Origin: Hyperoplus lanceolatus
Lineage: Eukaryota; Chordata; Actinopteri; Uranoscopiformes; Ammodytidae
DNA length: 64,000 bases
Assembly (NCBI GenBank): GCA_026929865.2
Contig: CM049405.1
Location: 17,353,501-17,417,500, forward strand
Direction of reading: 5' to 3'
The notes beneath the pieces were generated by a model that was given only the letters and a program-made list of their open reading frames with translations, had not been told where the DNA came from and ran no database searches. Shown in pieces: positions 1 through 46,275 of this stretch. Position numbers and translations under genes: made by a program. Position 1 is the first letter of the stretch; every line of letters begins with the position of its first letter.

Positions 1-3000
1 CATCCAAAACTGGGGCTTGCCATCGTTCAGGGTTACTGGTGCATGCAGGACAAGAGTACACTTTGTATTTGTATGCCAGAAAAACTATTCTTCCTGAAAT
101 GAAAACAATCCCCTGGACGGGTTTGAAAGCTGGTGACATAAAAATCATAGTTTATTGAAACATCAACACTTTGGACATTAGACAGAAAATTGCTAGTTGT
201 TCTGATGTATGTCCTCTGCATCTCAGCAGAGAATCCTAGATCTGATAACCCAGCTTTGTTCTAGACACACATAAGAAAAAAAACTCTTGTTTTAGTGTAT
301 CTATCTGTGTGTGAACCACTGCCTTAAGGCTACAGCTTTTTCAGCTTTGATGTTGTCACTATCAAGTTACTCTGACAAAGGTAATAAAGGATTCAGTATC
401 AGCTTTGATATCACACAGCCCACACCTGCCTTCCAACTCCACAACCAAATTTAAAGTTTTGGAGCTAGAAAAATGTCATTTTAAAATGTCATGTGCTTCC
501 AATGCCTACAACTCCCCTTTAAAGAGTTAATTTGACTCCATGTCAGTTTTTTTAATGCCTTGACATTTCAGAAAGTGTATATTCTGCTTCTTAGCGGGAG
601 CTTTATGGAAAGAGGTGATGCAGACAAATCAGATTGTTTCAGTTTTCTCTCTTGTAGTCTGGGAAGAGGCACGAGGCATTAGCCTTGTGGTCATGTAACC
701 TGACATTGGGGAGATGCCTTCACATTCTAACTAAATCCAGCCACTGGGTGCACTCGTATACCATTTTGAGGTGATACCTGATCCCACAAACAAGCTATTT
801 GAGTTTTAAAAAAGTCTTAACCGAGACGCACATGGTCTAAGTTTATGTTTGTTGCTTGCGTGCTGACACTATAAGCCAATGAAGTGATCAGTCAATTGAC
901 AGAAAACAAGTCAAGTATGAGAATCAACTTGAGTAAAAATAGACAAACATTTGCTGGTACCAGTTTATCCCCTGGAAGAGCCTGCTGGTTTAATATGTGT
1001 GCATTGTATGAAATGTGTTTTACACACAGTCGTAAACTGTGTTGGCCAATCAATCACTACTTGCTGCCATAACAACATCGTATAGCTCTATCTTCTTAAA
1101 CAAAAGTGTAGAAGTCCTATTAAGCCTTAAGTGTGATTTTAGGTCAAGACATAGAGACTACAATGGTGTTTTGAGTGGTGCGTATTTTTTATATTTCATG
1201 CATTCAAATAGTATGGACTCCTGCAACACTTCTCCTTTTACCATCAATAAAAAGAGAGCTTTGGCCAGGGGTGATAATGTGAGTAGTAGAGCGTTGAAAT
1301 ATTCAACAAGGTGAATATGTGCCCTGTTGAGGTAATTCTGCAGCTAGGCAGGCGCAGATAGATTGTTGGAGCAATGCGCTAGCAAGACCGTAGTAGTAAG
1401 GCCACATGTGGAGCAAACAACAGTAGAAAAACCCTGTCTCTTTTACCGCTGCTGCTGTCCATAGCATAGACACTGACGAGGGGCTGTCTTTCAGACTCAG
1501 CATGTCGGCCTGTGGAGGGCTATTTTAGTGGACAAAAATCTATTGTGCACATAATCTCTGAAAGCGCTGACATGCTTTGTGTCCTCCTGTATTATCTTCA
1601 GCTGTCCGGGATCCAACCAAAAGCATGAAATCTGGGGCTCTTTCTGGGATCTATCTATCCAGTTAGATCAACAATCAGCTGCACATACGCGCTTATAAGC
1701 CGTTCTCAAGGCCGAATATACTCTACATGCACTTGGTTTCTTTAAATAGTTGACCAAAAAAGCTAATCGAAATATAGGGTACGATATCACCTAACATTAA
1801 TTACTAACTGTTGAGCTTGGAATCCTCCATGTAAAAACTGTATGATTCACGACAATGCACTTTTCAAAGTTTACAAATTAAGAATAAAAAAAATCTAACT
1901 ATTCGTCTGTTTGGTGTTTTGTTTTTTCCAAAAGTACATTTTCAAGGGTTTCTAAATAGAAGTAAATAAAACACTAAAAGCTGACTGCCACTCTGTAAAT
2001 GCTCCACATCTAAGAGCACTTGACTGATTGAATTGCGCACAAGGGATGCTGACCTTCTCTTGTCTGACTGATGGAAGATGTTGATATACTTCAGCAGTGA
2101 CACAAGGCAAATACCCATTTTGTTTAAAGGCGTACAGGCTGTGACTGTCACTTTACCTTTGTCAAAATAGGGGCACAATACTTTTTGATCGTGGTAGAAA
2201 AAAGCTAATCTGACGTGTATCATAGGGATGTCGGGCCAGAATTGAGGGTGTGAAGAAAATACGCGAGGCCCGCCAAAGGGCGCTTAACCATTCCACCGGT
2301 GTCAGTTCCCATTGAAAAGAACTCACCGTGAAGACTGGATCCAACAATTACACCTACACACAAAAGGTCTTTTGCAAGCACATTTGTGTTTTTGTCTACT
2401 GAGGCAAAAGGTTGTTCTTCATGCAAATGATACTCTCCTATACACATACTAGTACCTCCATCAATACAGAAAGTCTCACCAAGATGCTTGTCAATATGTT
2501 GTTCAGCAAGAGTGATGAACAACATGGAGCTTGACGAAAGAAACGGGAAAGCTGCTGAGTGAATAGCTGGCCCGCAAAAACCCGTCTCCTTGTGCAAAAC
2601 AAAGAGTGTCACTGCTTAGGGCACAAGCAGAAACTACAAAAAAAACATGGGGGAGGTTGACTCTCAAACCAACATCCTGCTGTCCCTTCAATTCCACAAT
2701 AAGCCCCCCTTAAATGGTTTTAAGCTGTGTGGCAGAGAGTGTGTGTCTAGTGCAGTAATGTGAATCACGAGGGGAGTAACATAGAGCTCCCTTTTTAGTG
2801 TGTGTGCCCATGTGAGATTGAACGAGTGTGAGAGTTCACATATGATCTCGTTAGCCAAATGCATGTCAACTCTGAAAAAAATATATTATAAACTTGCACT
2901 GTGGTCATATCAGTAATGCAGGCAGGTGACCTTTCCCACACCTGCATGGCAACCAAGATACTTAAAGCACTGCTCTGCAGGCCAGCATCTTTCCTTTGAC

Positions 3001-4250
3001 AAACGGCACGTTAGGCTTGACCATCATAACGTAATTTTCCCTGCTTGGGTTTCAGCCAGACACTAGAACATGACACGACGCAGGGACTTAAGTTGAATGG
3101 CATATTCTCTATTCAAGTCACAATGGCATTCCTCAGTGTCACACTGTGATTTTTAGTGACAGTTCATACAGACAAGCATGGGTTGCAAGAAATATATGAG
3201 TTGAATAGTTGAGCGAGGCACGTCTAAATCAGACCTAGCCTACTTTTTAACCCAAAGTGGGGCATGGTGAAGGACATGAGCCTAGTCTATGCTTACAAAT
3301 CCTACGTGAGTCAAAGGACTTAAGAGTTAAGACAACTACCTAGCTAATTAAGCAGGCTAAATAATGCAGCCCTTTAATGCAGGCTATTATTAGGTCAGGT
3401 AAACTCACTGTTTTTTTTTGGCACAGCTTCCGGGGCAATAAAGGTGAGTCCATATTGTCCTAAAAGATAGGGTATTCTTGTAGAGTGCAATGACATAGCA
3501 TTCGTTTCTTGTAACCTATATAAAAAACTGCTTAAATAGCAGATTAGGGTAATTAAATATGGCGTATTTTGAATGTAGCGTGAGTGAACGTGAGGGTAAA
3601 GGTAAGCTTATCTTGTGGGAGCGGAGAGTCTGGATCTCCGCCCCTCGGCGACCTCGCATTCCAAAGATTCCCACACTCTAAGCTCACCTGCCTTTTACTT
3701 CACCACTTAGCAACGCGCTTTCAAGGGCAATATCATAGTAAAGTCAGTAGGTTTTTTTCTGCACTTGAGTTTTTAAAAAAACTAACGCCGGAACAGTTTT
3801 CTGTTACGTTGGCCAGCTAAGTTTTCATCCCAACGGTTAAGGCACGAGACATCGTCAGGCAGAGCGAAGGGCTCTCACTCGGAAAGGTGTGTGAAGATTC
3901 AGTCACAAGAACAAGATTAGTTTAGTATTAGGGTCTTTCCCGCTGTGAAGAAGTTGTGCAACAACACGCACAGATAGGATAGGCTGGCTACCAACAGAAA
4001 AAAAAACACTTATTTATGCAGGGAATTCCCAACTTTACGAGTTCAAGCAGCAGTCCATAGACGCCTGCCTCGCGCACAGATACTTTTATTTTTTTCCATG
4101 GGTTTTGCCCCAATTCTTCTGCAGTTAGTGAAGAAGGAGAGAAAGAAAGATAGAGGGAAAAAAGCAATGAAATACCTTAGAGGACTGTTGTTGCGCTGAC
4201 TAAGCTGCTGCTCTGGTCTACATTTAAACACGTAAGTTCATCGGTAAAGT
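1..4250. other. No recognisable gene; possible intron 1 of a pkp4-like gene
   Basis: I find no exon with both splice sites and recognisable protein similarity on either strand. The longest open frame (2220-2612, - strand) resembles no family I know. In humans PKP4 lies head-to-head with CCDC148, so a - strand gene could start in the promoter region near 4250 and run leftwards through this stretch as a long first intron. That is inference from synteny; the sequence does not show it. Confidence 0.3.
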
Positions 4251-4269
4251 CCCGTCGTTTAGTCCCATG

Positions 4270-4512
4270 CATGTGGAAGAGTGAAACGCGCCTCCATGAA
4301 GCCACAGTCGAGCAGCGAAAGAAGACGACCCTTCCGCTGCTCCCTGCCTCCACCGGCGATCCCAGGCAATGCGAGCGTGCATGACGTCAGTGGGAATGTG
4401 GGAGAGCAGTGCGCAGTCCCGATTGGTCGCCACAAGAGCAAGGGGCGTTCCCGTGGAGGTTCGTGTTGTTGAATAAACCAATGGAAGGTGAGATGGTAGT
4501 TTCCTTGGTTAC
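4270..4512. promoter_or_regulatory. Promoter-like region with CRE, CCAAT boxes and X-box, upstream of ccdc148
   Basis: This GC-richer stretch has a perfect palindromic CRE (TGACGTCA, 4382-4389), an inverted CCAAT box (GATTGG near 4421) and a direct CCAAT box (near 4477). Its right edge has an RFX X-box-like motif at 4499-4512, which reads GTAACCAAGGAAAC on the - strand. These sites in both orientations fit a bidirectional promoter serving ccdc148 to the right and possibly a pkp4-like gene to the left. No transcription start can be placed from sequence alone. Confidence 0.5.
4499..4512 (-). promoter_or_regulatory. RFX X-box-like motif upstream of ccdc148
   Basis: Read on the - strand the site is GTAACC-AA-GGAAAC. 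It fits the X-box consensus GTNRCC(0-3)RGYAAC with one mismatch, in the second half. X-boxes bind RFX factors and mark many ciliary gene promoters. It lies 237 bp upstream of the first ATG of the candidate 5' exon. Confidence 0.5.
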
Positions 4513-4748
4513 AAATTTTGTTAACCTATGCACTGTATATAGAGGGATAGCTCAAGATGCTAGGAGATTCAGTGGGTAAATGTTTGTTTTACAAGCATAA
4601 CAAAGAGTTGATATTACTCGTGTGTGTTCCATTTAGTTAATAACCAAAGGCTCTGTGAAACTGAAACTGTTTTTTTCAGTTTACAATGTTAGTCATGTTG
4701 ATGTTTTGCTTTGTCTCACATCAGTTGTAGACCTGCCTGGCTAACAAA

Positions 4749-4808
4749 ATGGTACAACCATTGCTCCTCCGTGACACCTTATCAGCTCACCTGTCTGTCT
4801 TCATGCAG
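4749..4808 (+). other. Candidate 5' non-coding exon end of ccdc148 with an upstream ORF
   Basis: A good donor (CAG|GTACGT) follows base 4808. The stretch before it contains an ATG at 4749 open up to the donor. Joined to the acceptor before 6299, this frame reads only a few more codons before a stop, so it would be a uORF of about 25 codons rather than the ccdc148 N-terminus. The exon's 5' end is unknown. The assignment rests on the donor, the nearby X-box and the need for a 5' exon to pair with the acceptor at 6298. Confidence 0.35.
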
Positions 4809-4862
4809 GTACGTTTCTCTCACCCAGTGTTATTGCTAATAGGGCTGCAACTATTCCTCTTT

Positions 4863-5477
4863 TAGGCCTTTCACACCGCCGCAAAATCGGTGCTAGTTCT
4901 GGGCTAGTTCGGAGTTAGAGCCAGTGTTTTGGTTTCACACCGCCAGAAAGCCTGCTCCGGGCCGTAAAAACCGGTTCAACTCATACCCCAGGATTGAGCA
5001 GGGTTTGAAGTGAACCGCTTGCGCCAGCGGCCGGGGGAGGGATTATCCTGACCAACCAGACCAACTAAAACCTTATGCCCGCCATGTTTAAACACACCGC
5101 TACTACGAGACGTAAACATAACATAATTACCGAACGTAGCGATCAAATTGACCGGCGAGAATACGCTGTATGGGTCCTGTTTGGTTAAGAAAGCAAAGCG
5201 AGAGCTAACACGTGTAAAAATAAGACGTATTCGCCGCTGTTGTTGTGCTTAAAGTTAGCGGTAGCTTTAGCGTTAGCCACAAGAGCAGCGGCGTCGGGCG
5301 ACGTACACACACGTTTACAGTGACGTCATGACATTGCTCTCTTGCCGGCTCCATGGCTGTCTCCGGTCGATGTGAAACCAACCGGTTCATAACTGGGATA
5401 AGGCTGTAACCAGTTTTGAACTGACCCCAACACCAGCCTGGAACTGACTCTTGGTTCATTTTGGTGTGAAAGGCCTA
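4863..5477. mobile_element. Non-autonomous DNA transposon (about 0.6 kb) with 15-bp TIRs
   Basis: The ends are a perfect 15-bp inverted repeat, TAGGCCTTTCACACC at 4863-4877 and its complement at 5463-5477. The outermost TA could be a target duplication. The interior is GC-richer than its surroundings and has no transposase-like frame. It lies in the 5' intron of ccdc148, between the candidate 5' exon and the first coding exon. The superfamily cannot be fixed from the ends. Confidence 0.65.
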
Positions 5478-6328
5478 TTTCATTAATCTATTATTTTTCT
5501 CGGGTAAAAACCAACTTGTGAAGAGTCACCATTTCAGAAACAAACAGAGTTGTTTGACTCCTGATTGATCTGAACAATCGAATATCCAGCGAATATTTTC
5601 ACACTTGAAGACTGTTTTTTACCCCTACATGTAGGCTGTTGAAATGAATAATGGACTATGCCACCCCCGCTCCTCCTTTGTATTGACCGACTAATCAATT
5701 AATTGGCCAATAATGTCACCTTTAAACTCTGAAATCAAAGGTTTAATGCAAGCCTACTGAGACACATCAATGGCAAATGTTAGTCTGCTATTAAGGCCTG
5801 AATCCCAATCTTCACATTCCATTTGATCTCAATAAAATGAAAAATAATTAAAAAAAATCTATGCCTTTAAGAAAAAAAAGCCTTAATGTCTTCTTGAGAC
5901 ATGAGCAAAAAATAGCAATTATCTTCAATGGACCCAGAACAGAGCGTCAGTTTTAATTTCACTCAGATTTAATCCGTTCCCGCATAGGCTACTTCACACT
6001 AACCCATTACACATAGCCTATTACATTTTAACTCACACACTGCTTGTGTAGCCAGAACTTTGAAAAGCTTAATCCAAAACAAAGACATGGAGAGTCGACA
6101 GATTTTCTTACAATGTCACAAAGACCTTGATGGCAAAGTTTGTTTTTTGATGGGCCTATTACTTTTGGCTTGTAGTCTGTTAATCTTTTGAATTGCCTTA
6201 CTAATGCCAAGTACCTGTGCAGGTGAAATTATGTCCTTTATGAAGCCCTGTTCAACCTTTTGCATGCAGTCAGATATAGCTGTCTCTTAATTTTGCAGGC
6301 ACTGAAGTGCGTTTAAACAGAGCTCTTC

Positions 6329-37900
<31,572 letters not shown>

Positions 37901-38896
37901 CTAGGGGTTTGTTCGGTGTCCTTTTAATAAATCTTACCAACCTTTGTGCTTGTATTGAGCATTACATTACATAAAAATCATACATCTGCATGTGCGAACA
38001 ATCCTATTCACAGCTGGACAGATCATGCTGTTTGATACAAAACCTGCGGTTTACATAGAGCAAACAGATATACAGTATGGACCACAAAGTGAAACAGTGC
38101 AGTTAATATTACAGACTTTTATTGTAGGTTCTTATACTCCACAGCACTGCAGAAATACAGTTCACTTCAGTAACAATGGTGGATGATAAACATGGACCTC
38201 CAACAAATATAAAAGTGACCTGACTGACTGCAAATTATTAATATCTATCGACTGCTCATATTAGGTTAAAGTAGTTTGTCTATGTATAAACAAGCTTTAT
38301 GGAAGAAGCTACGTAATATTATGTATGCCGCCTATGATAATTTGAAACCACATTTAAAATTGTTCACATTTCAAATTGTTCAACATTTGAAAAGCACCGA
38401 AAATCATTGTAGAAAAGTCAACTTCTTGTATGATAAGAGATAACTGTTTCTCATCTAGCGTAGGAGAGTAAAAACCTTGAAAGCTAGAGGCCACTAATAG
38501 ATTGCAAACTTCCACTACTAGCAAATAATTACCCCTTTTGCCTTTTTTTAAGCAGACAAATAACACGATGCTGAAAAACATTGGACCTTTAAGTGTAAAT
38601 GAAATATTAAAATCAACATAAACACATTTTTAATAAATTATTGTTAACTTACATAAGAAACAACAGAGTATTAAATATTAACATATACAATTACACTTAT
38701 ATGAATATATATATATATATATGTATAAATGTGCAACATCAACAGCATCAAATAAATCATAATAATCTAAAGCACCTATTTTAGTGCCTAATACACGTAT
38801 TAACATCTTAGATACAGTATATACATATCAACATATCATTTAAAGCTATGTACACTCTATATTGGAGGCTTGGGGGGATGGGAGATTGTAGGGGTC
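37901..38896. other. Intergenic 3' region between convergent ccdc148 and upp2
   Basis: The two stop codons are 996 bp apart on opposite strands. ccdc148 has an AATAAA at 37926-37931. A - strand ATTAAA near 38628-38633 could serve upp2. The rest is AT-rich, including an (AT)n run near 38705-38722, and shows no coding exon. Confidence 0.6.
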
Positions 38897-40611
<1,715 letters not shown>

Positions 40612-42247
40612 GATGAATGCAGGAGAAGCTTCCAAAATCAAGTTTAAAATGTCTTCAAAAAGTTGTTCTGCTTTATAACCTCCAAATTCTTGATGCTGCT
40701 GTTTCTCAATAAGAATTGTGTCCCGGCGCAGAGCTGATATAGCCCTGACCTCTGGCCTTCACACTGATTGGTTCAAGAGAGAGGAGTTGCATATGTCTTG
40801 GCTCACGCAAAAGCATCCACCAGCCCCAAAACAAACAGAGCAAGACCAATCACATAAAATTAGGATAGGCCCTGTTCCAAAGCGTCAGTATGCCGTCAAA
40901 AAGATAACTCCACAGTGGCAATGAAAACAACTAACTGTGTCACGTGAACTGCTGTTGTGAATGAAAATCTCAAAACCTTCTTTGTACAATAACCAACCTG
41001 AAGTCACTGAACAACAGACGTTATGTCATACAGCCTTCACAAAGTACACTCTGATAACCACTGGCATTGTCATGCAATACATTGACATGAGTTGACACAA
41101 GGAGCCCACTAAACCTACTCAATGCTATTCTTCAGATGCCATTTTCCCTGTAGAGATCAAATTCAAACTATATATTGAATAATTTGCTTTAACAGCGATA
41201 TTACACGTTCAAAAAACGTTTTGTTACTTTTTTTAAATCAAAATCTTTTTATTTGGATTTATATTACAAAGTGCCAGGTTGTTATTGTGTTACATATAGT
41301 TGAAATGAAAAGAATAGATGAAAATCAACTTATGACACTTCAAAACAAACAATAAAAAAAAACATCAAAATACCCAAAAATAATCCATCCCAAGTCACTG
41401 CCAGTTCACAAAGATTGGAACGAGCCCAAAAAAGGTCCCCATGCTTTCCGAAATCCCGCACTGGAATGCCAAAGCGAGTATCTAATCTTTTCTAGCTTAA
41501 GACAGGACTGAACATCTCTCAGCCATTGTGTATGAGTGGGCGGGACAGGTTCCCTCCAACGTGTTGTTATTTAAATGTAAAAGTAAAAAATAAAGACTGT
41601 TACATTTTGGAAAATATTTTTAGTTTTATTTGAATAATAAACTTTTATTCCTTAAAACAGACTTTTACAAAGTTACAGACACTGCAAAACAGTTAGTGGT
41701 GCCTTCTTTACTCAGGGAATGCAGTTACTGAGGCAGCACTAACGGGCACAATAAATAAAATGCTAGCTTTAATTCAATGCGGTACTTTCACACTTGAGAA
41801 ACACATCTGACATGACAGAACAATTAAAAAAAAGTGAAACATTTGATGTGGCTCAGCATGGAAGTGCAAAGAATGAATGTTAAGAGATAGGATGGGAACT
41901 AATACTGAACATCCTTTCCCCCACGCACTGGCAGTCCTCTAATCTGTTGACATGGAACCAGATCATTATCACATAATTCACATAAATATGTACATTCTAC
42001 TACAAAAAGGCGTCATACATTCTTTATGGCTCTAAACTTTAAGTTTACCACCTCAAAGTTGGTGACCACCATTTCATAAGGTGCTATAACCACTTAATGA
42101 GTCACAAAAAATCAGTACACTGCTAAACAGTTTGGCTTTATCTCCTTTTATTTTATCAGCAGTGAATGTTGATAGTATGATGAAAGGTAAGATAGGAAAT
42201 GGTTTACAGGGACCTGAACTTGTGTGTCAGAGACACTGCTACTTACT
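40612..42247. other. Intergenic region between upp2 and the C7orf57 homologue
   Basis: The stretch holds the upstream region of upp2 and the 3' end of the C7orf57 homologue. It also contains a short truncated retroposon at about 41226-41565. I see no further exon and no strong promoter motif for upp2. Confidence 0.55.
41226..41565 (-). mobile_element. 5'-truncated retroposon, LINE 3'-end-like
   Basis: A T-run at 41226-41234 would be the poly(A) of a - strand copy. The flanks AACGTTTTGTTA (left) and AACGTGTTGTTA (right) match at 11 of 12 bases, as an aged target duplication would. The interior resembles Tx1/L1-type 3' sequence only loosely. This is a tentative call. Confidence 0.4.
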
Positions 42248-45200
42248 TCAGGGCAATGGTTTGTCATCGTCTGCGTAACCAAAGCTCAGCAGCTTAGACA
42301 TGTCGACAGGAGCTGGATTCTTGTTAAAAACCCTGTTAGAACAACAAAGACATAAAGTCCAAATGTGATGGAAATGCAGTTTTTGGAATAATGTTTTAAA
42401 GTTTTACTCTGTAACAAAAACATCTACTTTATTGTCTGTTAAGTTCCTAGTGTCAAATAGTGAGTTAAAACAATGGTGATTGAGCATATACTGTATGACC
42501 CACTGATGAAAGCGCCTGTATTTGCTGCTTTGCCCAGTTAAAGTATCTGAGGGGCTATGTCGTATATGCCGCGCTGCATCGGTGTGTTCTTTTACTCAGG
42601 ATATGGGAGCTTCAGACTCAGTATTACTGAGTACAGACCTGTATGCATTTCAGTACATCTGTTAGTTTTTTAGTTTAGTATTTATGTTTTATACACAGTA
42701 TATGGTTTGTATAAGACATGATCCTAGGTCCCACATTTTCAAAATTGATGTACAGGTCTTTTTGCACACTGTGCTGCCGTGTCTGAAGTTCCTGATTTCC
42801 ACGTACAATTGCACTTCTCATAACTTCTGGTTCACAATGTAGTACATGAAAGGCACAGAGAAAGTGTTCTGCAGGTAAGAACTGACAATCTACTGACTTC
42901 ATACAGTCAATAATGTTTGGTTTTGAAAGAAACTCTGGCAAAGAAGTGCCTGCAACCACATTTACGGTCACTAAAAACAACGGATAACAACTTTAAATGA
43001 AACCTGACGTTGCCTTTGTAATTCCAAATATTATGCAATGTTATGTCACTGCAACAAAGTGCCTCTTTAATAGACAACTGATATTAACATTAAAATATGT
43101 CAATTTTTCATCTACAAAAATAATTAAATATGAGATTTTGCCGTTTTATCTTTCCTATAACAAAGCAAAAAAAGGTGCCAAATAGATTCACTTTTATGCA
43201 CCAAGGCTCTGTAAAGCTGTTTGCTACACTGCGACAATGAAAATAACTGATTCTATTTAAGCTTTTTGTGATTGTAGGACTTTTTCCCTTTGACTTGTAT
43301 ACCTGCACCATGACATATTATTATTGAATGTGGGGTTTTTTTGGGTTTCGGACAAGTCAATGACATTTTTCAAAAGGTACAGGAGCAAAAAGACCATCAG
43401 AGAGCCAAAACAAACAGGTGAATGTCCTGATTTTGCATTGCTCTGTGTGCTGTTTGCTTTGACCGACGTTTGCAGACTGCCCACAAGTGTTTATGCTTTG
43501 TCATCATCACAACATGGAAACATTATGTTCAAGACTGTACAATGACAATTCCCATTATAAGTACACTGATTTTGGGATCAGCCATTTATTTTGTGTGATA
43601 TTATGCTAATAAATATGGAATTACATTAATTAAAAAGACTAGCATTTTGACGACAAAAAAACCTGTAGATTGTGTAACACAGTCATAGACAGGTTCACAA
43701 GTTCCAAGTATTTCTTAAGACAAATGTTACAGGTAGGTGCCCATATTTATAAGGTTTGCTTGTTGTAATCCATTCTTGTGTTCACACTGGCCTTTTAAAA
43801 GTCTTTGTTTCATTTTGTCTACTGTCCGTGCCTTATGATAAATGTATGCTAAGATAGATGCTTGTCTTCTTCTCTTTTTACAAAACAGTCCTCCTTCCGT
43901 GCAAAACGTGAAACATTTATCTGAAGTTGATATCAGGCTTTTGCCGTCTGGGTTGATCAAAGCAAATGGATATCTCCCAAAGTCACATTATTTATAGTAC
44001 AAAAATTCACTCTTTGTGTTTTACAGAAACAGTGTGTTCCCCATTGATTTGCAGTGGAAAGATAGTAACAAAAAAGAGGACATTTGGTTCTAATAAGGTC
44101 TTGCCTTTGGCAGACATCCACTTTATTTGTTTAACCAATAGCATTAAAGCGAAGGGGAGATTTTGATGTTCAGAAGGAACTATTACAGCAAGCAAATAAA
44201 TAAAATGTATACCTGCAGATAATTGTTTGACCTTGTTAACTGACTTTGACTGTTACTTATTACTTACACTGACTGAAATGTGAACCTATACTTTAAAGTA
44301 CAGATTTGTTTGTATATCTATGTTAACTCATTTTAAACTACTGAATATATATTAGGTACATTATTAATATTATGTAGTGTTTATGTGTAATACAACTTCC
44401 CATTATGACTACTGTAGTAATCATGTACTCTTCTCACTCTGTTACAGCCTAATGAATATATTATATTTTGTGCAATCATGTTTCTAAGAGATTTAAAAAT
44501 GGGCTTTCTGAGACGCCAGAGACTTATACTGTAGATGGAACAACACCGCCATCTTGTGACTGAATGAACTCACATCCTCTTGAATTTGCTGGTCTGCTGA
44601 TAGCTATAGGGTGGCTGCACTTTCTCCATCTGGCTGTATTCAAAGTTGTTATTCTGCAGAACACAAAGCAAAGTCCCCAATGTGGGGTGGTTATTTTGTG
44701 TGTGTAAATGCAGTCAGCATATCTTTTATCCTTGTGCTCACATCTTGACTCTAAATCATTGAGAAACAGGTACCTGAACCACAGAGTAAATCTGACGGAT
44801 TAAATAACGACTAAATGAGGTGTGTAAAACTGCATCATCACTGAATATCCTTCTAGATTATTTTACAACACAGGGTCATAACAGAATAAAACAACACAAG
44901 AGAATAAATAGTTACTGGGGTTGGCTCATGTGGCTAAATTACTTTCCAAATGACTTTGACATTCCTCTGTTTACCTTCTCTTTGCCATTGCCGCTGCTGC
45001 TATCATCCCTCTCCCAGGCTGACATATTGTCAGTCCCAAAGGGGGGCTCTGAGTGTTGAAAAGCTCCAGGGTTTTTCTTCTCTTCACTGTTAATTAAAGT
45101 GTTGGAGAAAAACAATATGGACACATTGAATGTATCTTTCACTTAAACCTGCAGTGTGTAGAATTTCGGTTTTATTTCCTAGCAGATTTTGAACAAAGTA

Positions 45201-46216
45201 ATTATAATATCCATAAGTACATTTAATTTAGTGCATAATAGCTGAAACATCTTTTTTGAGTTATTATTTTTCCCTTTAGAAAGGGTCTCATATATGTCCA
45301 TATTTCTGCATATTTTGGACCAAGGCCTAGTGCCGCCATCTTGAAAGTGTCATAGTTGGAATGTCATCAGGTGCATTGTTTAAAATTTAGAATTGTTCTT
45401 GTCCTTGAAGGCCACTGTAGCTTCTGTTATTATTCTAAAGGGGTGGGGTTACCCAGGGAGCGTTGCATTCTAGAACTTTGTAGAACTTTCTTGATGATGT
45501 CATATTACACACTGCACCTTTAATGATACCAGACATATATAATGAAGGGGAAAACGTATATAAAAATTGTATTTTGGTGGCAAATGTTTACTGTGTTATG
45601 CTTTAAAAGCTTGTTTCAAGTGCTAATACTAATACTGTAATTGTCAGTGTTTTTAGCAATAATCATGGTAGCAGGAACAGGTAGTCGCAATAGCAATTAA
45701 TGTGTAATAGTGATGCATTCTAAGAAGTGTCATTATAGTAACGATCTTGGCAGTGGTGTACTAGTAGTAGTGTCAGTAATGAAGGTGTAGGTATTTTTCT
45801 TTTATCATAAAGTGACTACAGGCCTGAGTGCATGGTAATAAAAAACGTAGGTTAAAAGTACATTGGTTTGCTGTTGTCTTCTAACGGGGTCCATAACCAG
45901 TCAGGAGGTTTGTATGCATCATTCTTAGAAGTGCTTGTGTCCTCGTGCCATAAAAGTCCTGTTGAAAAAGAATAATGAAGAAAAAAGAAAAAAAAATATT
46001 TAAAAAATGTGTGCTAAATGTATTGATCAGATGTAGATATAGCAACAGGTTGGCCCTACCCTTATGCCCTCCTTGTTTTGCCATCTTGATATAGTCAGAA
46101 TCTCCTGCTATAACCCCGGCCCTGCGCCCTCTGGACTTCCCCTCAGGAGGCATACTGATGGTTGGAGACAGACCAGGAATCTGGGAGATGTGGGTATCTA
46201 TTCCATGGTATCCTGT

Positions 46217-46275
<59 letters not shown>

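Noticed and set aside
2220-2612. 130-codon - strand frame
   Set aside because: No recognisable domain, no splice partners and no similarity I can recall; length alone is weak evidence in 64 kb.
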